From NCBI RefSeq assembly GCF_011045835.1, contig NZ_CP047349.1, positions 2,294,001-2,358,000 of the forward strand: a stretch of DNA of 64,000 nt, written 5' to 3'. Below the pieces are notes generated by a model, which was not told the DNA's origin, did no database searches, and saw nothing but the letters and a program-made list of their open reading frames with translations. The translations under genes and the position numbers were made by a program. How positions within the stretch are numbered: position 1 is the first letter of the stretch; each line of letters starts with the position of its first letter. Of this stretch, positions 57,493 to 64,000 are shown one piece after another. Source of the stretch: Proteus terrae subsp. cibarius. GTDB lineage: Bacteria; Pseudomonadota; Gammaproteobacteria; Enterobacterales; Enterobacteriaceae.

Positions 57493-59139
57493 TTAATGGG
57501 TCTTTTTAAAAAATGATTTTTTATCTGCTTTTTTCAACCCATTACCTTCTAGGGATGAAGAGGAATTACTCTCATCCGTGTCAGGCAACTCGAATGCCGA
57601 TACAGCATCAACAAGGTTATTAGCCTGATCTTCCAATGCTGCGGCAGCAGATGCTGATTGCTCCACCAAAGCAGCGTTTTGCTGTGTCACCTGATCCATC
57701 TGACTGACTGCATCAGCGACTTGGTGAATACCTCGACTTTGTTCATCAGAAGCTGAGGCGATTTCTGCCATTAACTCAGTGACTTTATTTACTGATGTGA
57801 CGAGTTCCTCCATTGTCTGCCCTGCATTATTAACGAGTTGAGAACCTTGAGAGACTCGTAAAACAGATTCATCAATCAATAATTTGATCTCTTTTGCAGC
57901 ATCAGCACTACGTTGAGCAAGGTTACGAACTTCTCCAGCAACAACAGAGAATCCACGCCCTTGTTCACCTGCGCGCGCAGCTTCAACCGCTGCGTTAAGT
58001 GCTAATATATTGGTTTGGAACGCAATACCATCAATCACACTGATAATAGCCCCTATCTTTTGAGAACTTTGTGTAATCGCATCCATGGTTTCAACAACAC
58101 TGTGCGTGATTTGGCCACCACGTAAGGCCGTTTCAGAAGCAGACTCTGCTAGCTTGCTCGCTTGCAAGGCGTTATCAGCATTTTGTTTTACCGTTGCTGT
58201 TAACTCTTCCATGCTTGCCGCAGTTTCTTCTAACGAAGCAGCTTGTTGTTCAGTTCTTGAGGATAAATCCGTGTTTCCTTTAGAAATTTCTTGAATACCA
58301 GAATACATAGCATGGCTGTTATCACGAACGATACGAATAGAACGCGCGAGCTCACCACGCATATCTCGTAGTCGTCTAAACACATCCCCTATTTCATCAT
58401 CGGTAAAGACAAGAATTTCACGATTTAATTTACCGGTAGCAACATCATTAAAATAACGGCTTAAACTTGCGAAAGGTTTAATGATATTAAAACTTAGCCA
58501 GCGATGAGCCGCGATTGATACAACAATAACCATCGCTATTGCACCGATAAACATCAAGATAGCAATAGTATAAGATCGATGTCCTTGCTCTATAGATTCA
58601 GTAATTTCTGCCTGAACATAATTCATATAGGTGTTAAATGAATTTTCCATCGCAGTTTGATAACGTTCTGTTGGTTGATCTAAAAAACCTTGGAAGTTAT
58701 CGTTTTTTAACATGCTATGTAATTCAGTTAATGCACCATATAAAACGTGGTAATCGTTTTTTACTGCTTCAACGATTTCTTTTTCTTCTGTTGGGATTGC
58801 CTCTTTATTTATATCAGCAAGGAAATTTTGAAAATGTGTATTCGCCGTTTCCAAACGTGAAAGTGCAATTGATTCAATAGATTGAATATAATCCGTTGAC
58901 TGTTCAGTTTTCACTGCAATAGCTACACGATTAATTGCATTACGTGTTTGTATCAAAGATGCCCAACTTAATCCTAATTCATCTCGCTTAGATGTATCTA
59001 TATCTACTCTGGTGATCTGTTCGTTATTCAAATGAACGATCCCTAGCGAAATACCACTAGAAATCACCTGCATAACGCAAAACATCATCAGCAATAAATA
59101 GAGACTGGTGGATATCTTTAATTTGCGAAACCTAAACAT
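57493..59139 (-). CDS. Methyl-accepting chemotaxis protein 2, without CheR-docking tail
   Basis: 548 residues from the ATG at 59139 (GAGGTGAAGG upstream); an in-frame codon at 59175 adds 12 residues. Layout: membrane helix about 14-36, periplasmic four-helix ligand domain, second membrane helix about 190-212, HAMP, and the signalling hairpin ([40 protein letters not shown]). The C-terminus ends KKADKKSFFKKTH and lacks the NWETF-type pentapeptide, as in low-abundance receptors such as Tap or Trg. Ligand unknown. 7 bp before cheR. Confidence 0.95.
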   Translation of the reverse strand: MFRFRKLKISTSLYLLLMMFCVMQVISSGISLGIVHLNNEQITRVDIDTSKRDELGLSWASLIQTRNAINRVAIAVKTEQSTDYIQSIESIALSRLETANTHFQNFLADINKEAIPTEEKEIVEAVKNDYHVLYGALTELHSMLKNDNFQGFLDQPTERYQTAMENSFNTYMNYVQAEITESIEQGHRSYTIAILMFIGAIAMVIVVSIAAHRWLSFNIIKPFASLSRYFNDVATGKLNREILVFTDDEIGDVFRRLRDMRGELARSIRIVRDNSHAMYSGIQEISKGNTDLSSRTEQQAASLEETAASMEELTATVKQNADNALQASKLAESASETALRGGQITHSVVETMDAITQSSQKIGAIISVIDGIAFQTNILALNAAVEAARAGEQGRGFSVVAGEVRNLAQRSADAAKEIKLLIDESVLRVSQGSQLVNNAGQTMEELVTSVNKVTELMAEIASASDEQSRGIHQVADAVSQMDQVTQQNAALVEQSASAAAALEDQANNLVDAVSAFELPDTDESNSSSSLEGNGLKKADKKSFFKKTH

Positions 59140-59198
59140 GCCTTCACCTCGTTTAAAGCGGTGGTTAAAAGCCACCGCTTGTCAGCCACTTGTTGTTG

Positions 59199-60905
59199 TT
59201 AGAAAGTTTCCCAGTTAGCGGGATCTTCAACACTGCTGCTCTTTTTCTTTTCTGAGGTTCCTGGTTTTATAAGTGGAGCAGCGGCTTTAACTACAGGGGT
59301 TGCATCCGATTCCTTTCTTTCTAGCGTTTTTTCTTCCTGACCCGGTAATTTGAAGATTGAAACTAAGCGGGTTAATGCAACTGCTTGATCTTCAAGACCA
59401 GCAGCAGCGGCTGCAGATTGTTCTACTAAAGAGGCGTTTTGCTGAGTGACGCGATCCATTTCAGAAACTGCAAGGCCAACTTGTGAAATACCTCGGCTTT
59501 GCTCATCTGATGCAGAAGCGATTTCACCCATGATGTCAGTAACACGCGTTACTGAATCCACGATACGTGTCATCGTCTCACCCGCACTTTCAACGAGTAC
59601 AGAACCCGTTTCAGTACGACTTACAGAATCTTCAATCAGTGTTTTTATTTCTTTAGCAGCTTCTGCACTTCTCTGTGCAAGGTTACGAACTTCACCGGCA
59701 ACTACCGCAAATCCGCGACCATGCTCACCGGCTCTTGCTGCTTCAACAGCCGCATTCAGTGCCAAAATATTGGTCTGGAATGCAATGCCATCGATAACGG
59801 CTGTGATATCGGTGATTTTCTGAGAACTTCCGGCTATGTCGTGCATCGTTTGCACCACATTAGCAACAACTTTTCCGCCTTGGCGGGCAATATCTGAGGC
59901 GTCATTAGCAAGGTTACTTGCTTGGCGAGCATTGTCTGCGTTCTGTTTTACGGTTGCCGTTAACTGTTCCATACTTGCAGCAGTTTCTTCTAACGAAGCC
60001 ACTTGCTCTTCTGTACGAGCAGATAAATCATTATTTCCAGCAGCAATTTCACTTGTGCTGTTATAAATGTTTTCCGTACTTTGATAGACACCACGAACGG
60101 TTTGAATAAGTTCTTGTTGCATATGTTTTAATCCATTTGCTAACAAGCTCATTTCATTGCGGCCATTCACTTCGATATTTGGACGTAAATCACCTTCAGA
60201 GAAGGTTTTGATACTTACTAGAAGTGAATTTAATGGTCTAATTAAGGCATTACGTAATGCAAACCAGCATAGAATTAATGCCGAGATCACGATGATGGCT
60301 AATACAACCATAGTAATGACAGTGCGTTGGTGAGAGGCTTCTAGTGCCACATTTAACTCTTCGTTAAATTTCTCATTACGCATGACATATGCAAGATATT
60401 CTTTATAAAAAGCGTCTTGATAACCCGTAGTTGGTTGCTCAAAAAAATCTTTTAAGTTTTTATCTTGAAGTAAAATTTCCAGTTGGTTTAATGCAGAGTA
60501 ATATTCGATAAAACGCCCTTTTAGGCTACGAACATCATCTTCTGAGTGAACTTGATAAGCAGTAATATTCTTTTCAAATTCTTTAAATTTCTCATCTGCA
60601 CGGGACATATTTTTACGAGCAAGACCCGTTAGATAGTCAACAGATAGAGAATCATCTACATTAAGATTTTTATCTTGTAATAAAAAACTAATCGCGGCGC
60701 GGTTAATGTTATTACGAGCTTGCAGTAAGTTAGCCCAGCTTTCATCTAGGCGCTCACGTTGATCTTGTATTGTCAGTGTTTTATTAAGGTCGTTTCTTGT
60801 CTCAACGATATTTGAGTAAAAAACACCCCCTGAGACAAATTGCAAAACACCAAACAACAGAAGAATGGATAATAATCCAGTCACTATTTTCATTCGGCTA
60901 AACAT
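59199..60905 (-). CDS. Methyl-accepting chemotaxis protein 1 (Tar/Tsr-like, with NWETF tail)
   Basis: 568 residues from the ATG at 60905 (AAGGGA upstream). A frame opening at 60977 would include the promoter itself, so it is not the start. Membrane helix about 6-28, periplasmic four-helix domain whose first helix ([20 protein letters not shown]) is like the amino-acid receptors Tsr and Tar, second membrane helix about 195-215, HAMP, methylation helices and tip ([20 protein letters not shown]). It ends NWETF, the CheR/CheB docking pentapeptide. Likely the high-abundance receptor. It has its own sigma28 promoter. Confidence 0.96.
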   Translation of the reverse strand: MFSRMKIVTGLLSILLLFGVLQFVSGGVFYSNIVETRNDLNKTLTIQDQRERLDESWANLLQARNNINRAAISFLLQDKNLNVDDSLSVDYLTGLARKNMSRADEKFKEFEKNITAYQVHSEDDVRSLKGRFIEYYSALNQLEILLQDKNLKDFFEQPTTGYQDAFYKEYLAYVMRNEKFNEELNVALEASHQRTVITMVVLAIIVISALILCWFALRNALIRPLNSLLVSIKTFSEGDLRPNIEVNGRNEMSLLANGLKHMQQELIQTVRGVYQSTENIYNSTSEIAAGNNDLSARTEEQVASLEETAASMEQLTATVKQNADNARQASNLANDASDIARQGGKVVANVVQTMHDIAGSSQKITDITAVIDGIAFQTNILALNAAVEAARAGEHGRGFAVVAGEVRNLAQRSAEAAKEIKTLIEDSVSRTETGSVLVESAGETMTRIVDSVTRVTDIMGEIASASDEQSRGISQVGLAVSEMDRVTQQNASLVEQSAAAAAGLEDQAVALTRLVSIFKLPGQEEKTLERKESDATPVVKAAAPLIKPGTSEKKKSSSVEDPANWETF

Positions 60906-60940
60906 AGTTTCCCTTTTTATAATAAACGGTAATGAGCAAG

Positions 60941-60967
60941 TTATCGGCAGACTTAAGAGAAACTTTA
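60941..60967 (-). promoter_or_regulatory. Sigma28 promoter of chemoreceptor 1
   Basis: On the minus strand TAAA, exactly 15 bases, then GCCGATAA, a full consensus match, 36 bp upstream of the start codon. It probably drives the run receptor 1, receptor 2, cheR, cheB, cheY, cheZ. Confidence 0.88.
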
Positions 60968-61235
60968 TAGGTTTCATTTCGTCTTAGTCATGCTTTTGCC
61001 CCATTAGAAAGCGGTGGTAATACTGTTTTTAATTAAAATTATAAGTATAAAAAACTTTAAAGTTATTTCCGTCAGTAGAAAAATATTACAGCTAGGTGAT
61101 AGCTACTTATAAGTTAATAAATAATAAAATAGAACTTAACTAAAATTATTAGTTCTTTTTTATCTTTTAATTTTACTTAAAGTTAATTTAATGCTTTAGC
61201 ACTCGCTAATAAAATAAAAAAGATAGAAATAACTA

Positions 61236-61255
61236 TTCCGGCAAAATTACCGGAA
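61236..61255 (-). terminator. Hairpin after cheW
   Basis: TTCCGG and CCGGAA pair over eight bases. On the minus strand TAGTTATTTC follows, a poor T tract, so termination may be partial. Confidence 0.5.
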
Positions 61256-61288
61256 CAGTATTTAGATTATTTTTTAAAAAATAAAAAC

Positions 61289-61789
61289 TTATTTAGCTTG
61301 AATTGTTGCGCTATCGACTAATTCCATTTCTTCACTGTTGAGTAATTTTTCAATATCAACAAGAATAAGCATTCTTTCATCTAAAGTACCTAAACCTGTT
61401 AAATACTCAGTAGACATTGTGACTGCAAACTCTGGCGCAGGGCAGATTTGCTCTGGCTTTAGCGTAAGAACATCAGAAACGCCATCAACAACAATTCCCA
61501 CAATTCGATTTAATAAGTTAACCACAATAACAACAGTATTGTCATTATAAGTTACACTTTCTTGTGAAAATTTAATACGCAGATCAACTATCGGAACAAT
61601 AACGCCCCGTAAATTAGTTACACCTTTAATAAAGCTAGGTGAATTAGCAATACGTGTAACTTGATCATATCCACGAATTTCTTGGACTTTTAAAATATCA
61701 ATTCCATATTCTTCATCGCCCAGCGTAAAAATTAGAAATCCTTGTCCAACAGTTTCACCGGATAATTTCTCGAAATGTTCCGAAGCCAT
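61289..61789 (-). CDS. cheW: Chemotaxis coupling protein CheW
   Basis: 166 residues, one SH3-like CheW domain. CheW links receptors to Che[55 protein letters not shown] sequence and [20 protein letters not shown] are canonical. It lies 21 bp after cheA on the same strand. Confidence 0.98.
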   Translation of the reverse strand: MASEHFEKLSGETVGQGFLIFTLGDEEYGIDILKVQEIRGYDQVTRIANSPSFIKGVTNLRGVIVPIVDLRIKFSQESVTYNDNTVVIVVNLLNRIVGIVVDGVSDVLTLKPEQICPAPEFAVTMSTEYLTGLGTLDERMLILVDIEKLLNSEEMELVDSATIQAK

Positions 61790-61810
61790 AATCTTATTTT
61801 ATCCTCACTA

Positions 61811-63994
61811 TTAAATGACTGCGCTTGCAGTTGTATTCTTTTTCTTATTCGTCATTTGTGTATGACTTAAACGTTGCAATTCTGGTACATCAAGAATTAA
61901 AGCCACACTACCATCGCCCATAATTGTTGCAGCAGATATTCCAGGCACTTTTCGGTAATTGCTTTCTATATTTTTAACAACAACTTGATGCTGACCAACT
62001 AATTGATCTACCAATAAAGCATAACGACGTCCGGCACTTTGAACAATTACCGCAATTGCTTGAGTAATATCGGTTTGAGCACCTTCAATATTAAAAGTAC
62101 GATGCAGTTCAATCAGTGGTAAATATTCTCCTCTGACCTGCAATAATTTCTCATCACCAGCCAATGGATAAATATCTTCTTCTTCCGGTTGTAAAGAACT
62201 GACTACCGTTCCTAATGGTAAAATAAAGACTTCGTCATGAACTTTAACAGACATACCATCTAAAATTGCTAATGTCAGTGGAAGTAAAATACGAATGCGC
62301 GTTCCTTTACCTACTTCAAAACTAATTTGAATTTGACCGCCCATCTCTTGGATATTTCTTTTTACAACATCCATACCCACACCACGACCAGAAACATCCG
62401 TGACGACTTCTGCAGTAGAGAAACCCGGTGCAAAAATCAGCATAGCAACTTCTTCGTTGCTCATATTTTCAGAAACTGCAAGCCCAGAGGAAATCGCTTT
62501 TTTCAAAATACGTTCACGGTTTAATCCGGCACCATCATCAGTCACTTCAATACAAATATTACCGCCTTGATGTTCCGCAGACAGGGTTAATTGCCCCGCT
62601 TCCGGTTTACCTGCTGCAACACGATCGGCTGGCATTTCAATACCATGATCAAGACTGTTACGAACTAAGTGAGTTAAAGGATCGATAATTTTTTCAATTA
62701 AGCTTTTATCCAGTTCTGTTGAGCTACCAATCATATTTAGCTCAACTTTTTTATTCATTTTACCTGCAACATCACGCACAACTCGAGGGAAGCGACTGAA
62801 AACATATTCCATCGGCATCATACGAATTGACATAACAGATTCTTGCAAATCACGAGAATTACGCTGTAACTGAGCAATACAACTTAGTAAATCACTATAT
62901 ATTGCAGGCTCAAGGCTACCACTGTGCTGTGCCAACATTGACTGTGTGATAACCAGTTCACCAACTAAGTTGATTAATTGGTCAACTTTTTCAACTGCAA
63001 CACGAATACTGCTTGATTCTGTTTTTGGTGCAGCTGCCGCAACAGGTCTTTTCGCTGATGCAGCCGATGCCACTGGTGCTTTAGCAGGTTCTGCTGATGG
63101 AGTCACTTTTTCAGCAACTGTTTTTTGTGCAGATATAGCTTGTTCTACTTGGCTTTCAACATGAACATCATCAACAGATGTTGTACTTTCTTCTGTAACT
63201 GTGTTTTCTTCTGGTGCTTTTTCTGCAACAGCCACTTTTTTAAACGAGATTTGTTCAGGTTCAATCACAAAACAAAGTACAGCGCTGATATCTTCTTCTG
63301 TTGCAGTGGTTTTTAATATTGCTTCAAGACCATGATGCTGTTTTTCAACTTGGCTAACTTCACCAAGGTGTTTTAATTCATCAAGCATTAAATCAATATC
63401 TGTCTCTTTAAGATCAGACAAAATAATATGATGGTAATAATGTCCATCAGCCGCCATTGTCGATGTTACTTCGACCATGGTTTCTGTGGCTTCAGTTTGC
63501 ACACTTTCAGAGTCAGATGACAAAACAGAAGTTTCAGTCATTGTCGCTTGTGAGTCTGAAGCTTCAGATCCAGCACCAACCTCAACTTGAGGAGCGGATT
63601 GTTCTTCTTTTACATCGAGAGCCAGCTGACGCAACTTCTCACAAATATAGTTAAATGTTTCCTCATCAGGTTCTTGTGAGTTTTTATGTGCATCCAATTG
63701 CTGTTGCATAATATCTTTCGCTTCCAGAAACAGGTTAATAATGTCGTCGGTGAGCGCCATCTCATGACGTCTTGCACTATCGAGCAAGTTTTCAAGCACA
63801 TGAGTGGTCTGTTGAAGTTTAACGAAGCCAAATGTTGCAGCTCCTCCTTTTATGGAGTGCGCACTACGGAAAATCGCATTCATCTGTTCTTGATCTGGAT
63901 TTGCAGGATCAAGTAACAGCAAATGCTGTTCCATATCAGCTAACAACTCATCTGCTTCATCAAAAAATGTTTGATAAAACTCAGTAATATCCAT
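61811..63994 (-). CDS. cheA: Chemotaxis histidine kinase CheA
   Basis: 727 residues, longer than E. coli CheA (654). Domains: HPt with phospho-accepting His46 in FRSAHSIKGGAATF; P2 CheY/CheB-binding domain about 185-255; a long linker rich in E, V, A, T and P on either side of P2; P3 dimerisation helices (VEKVDQLINLVGELVITQSM); P4 ATPase with N box (LTHLVRNSLDHGIE) and G boxes (DDGAGLNRERI; SGRGVGMDVVKRN); P5 CheW-like regulator domain. The extra length lies in the linkers. The ATG is six bases from the window edge, so its promoter (probably upstream of motA) is not seen. Confidence 0.98.
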   Translation of the reverse strand: MDITEFYQTFFDEADELLADMEQHLLLLDPANPDQEQMNAIFRSAHSIKGGAATFGFVKLQQTTHVLENLLDSARRHEMALTDDIINLFLEAKDIMQQQLDAHKNSQEPDEETFNYICEKLRQLALDVKEEQSAPQVEVGAGSEASDSQATMTETSVLSSDSESVQTEATETMVEVTSTMAADGHYYHHIILSDLKETDIDLMLDELKHLGEVSQVEKQHHGLEAILKTTATEEDISAVLCFVIEPEQISFKKVAVAEKAPEENTVTEESTTSVDDVHVESQVEQAISAQKTVAEKVTPSAEPAKAPVASAASAKRPVAAAAPKTESSSIRVAVEKVDQLINLVGELVITQSMLAQHSGSLEPAIYSDLLSCIAQLQRNSRDLQESVMSIRMMPMEYVFSRFPRVVRDVAGKMNKKVELNMIGSSTELDKSLIEKIIDPLTHLVRNSLDHGIEMPADRVAAGKPEAGQLTLSAEHQGGNICIEVTDDGAGLNRERILKKAISSGLAVSENMSNEEVAMLIFAPGFSTAEVVTDVSGRGVGMDVVKRNIQEMGGQIQISFEVGKGTRIRILLPLTLAILDGMSVKVHDEVFILPLGTVVSSLQPEEEDIYPLAGDEKLLQVRGEYLPLIELHRTFNIEGAQTDITQAIAVIVQSAGRRYALLVDQLVGQHQVVVKNIESNYRKVPGISAATIMGDGSVALILDVPELQRLSHTQMTNKKKNTTASAVI

Positions 63995-64000
63995 CGTTAC

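Larger units (their letters stand above)
60906..61288. other. cheW-receptor gap
   Basis: 383 bp. It contains the receptor's sigma28 promoter near its left end (60941-60967) and a hairpin after cheW (TTCCGG/CCGGAA at 61236-61255, minus-strand T-rich tail further on). The AT-rich middle shows no coding frame. Confidence 0.6.

Noticed and set aside
59446..59823. 125-codon plus-strand frame opposite chemoreceptor 1
   Set aside because: Antisense shadow in the highly conserved signalling hairpin; the same shadow recurs opposite receptor 2, which follows from shared sequence.
60906..60977. Longer N-terminus for chemoreceptor 1 starting at 60977
   Set aside because: The added 24 codons include the consensus sigma28 promoter, and a good ribosome site lies before the ATG at 60905.

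Overview
The window comes from an AT-rich gammaproteobacterium of the Morganellaceae, most likely the genus Proteus. Two flagellin genes stand in tandem and head away from fliDST, and nearly all fli, flg, flh and che genes lie in one block of about 50 kb. The predicted proteins are close to their enterobacterial counterparts. I did not fix the species.

Layout. 1-4319 (minus): a chaperone-usher fimbrial operon (major subunit, chaperone, usher, and the start of a probable tip adhesin cut by the window edge). 4392-7600: a long AT-rich leader region with a perfect 21-bp inverted repeat, an unassigned 148-aa protein, a ~130-bp palindromic repeat and two tandem secreted YnfC-like proteins. 7691-13614: the divergent putP and putA pair for proline uptake and oxidation, with candidate PutA operators between them. 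14058-20954: fliZ, fliA, two flagellins, and fliDST. 21091-25156: a non-flagellar stretch (ElaA-like acetyltransferase, an alpha/beta hydrolase broken by one base in a homopolymer, YdgC/GlpM-like membrane protein, several small unassigned proteins). 25589-37263: fliE and the fliFGHIJKLMNOPQR operon. 37387-38132: a TacA/TacT-type toxin-antitoxin pair sitting between fliR and flgL. 38218-50449: flgL and flgK, flgJ back to flgB, then divergent flgA and flgMN. 50782-64000: flhA, flhB, cheZ, cheY, cheB, cheR, two chemoreceptors, cheW and cheA, all on minus; cheA begins just inside the right edge.

Together the genes encode export gate and ATPase (FlhAB, FliHIJOPQR), basal body and switch (FliEFGMN, FlgBCFGHI), rod cap and hook (FlgJ, FlgD, FlgE, FliK), hook-filament junction, cap and filament (FlgKL, FliD, FliC), chaperones (FlgA, FlgN, FliS, FliT), the sigma28/anti-sigma pair (FliA/FlgM) and the chemotaxis relay. 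Sites matching TAAA-N15-GCCGATAA can be read ahead of the first flagellin, fliD, flgM, flgK and one chemoreceptor; the second flagellin has only a degraded version. flhDC and motAB are not in the window.

The points most worth a second look are the frameshifted hydrolase, the toxin-antitoxin pair inside the flagellar locus, the strong/weak promoter contrast of the two flagellins, the paired PutA-type operators, the mobile-looking palindromic repeats (one between flgA and flgM), and the perfect inverted repeat upstream of the fimbrial operon.
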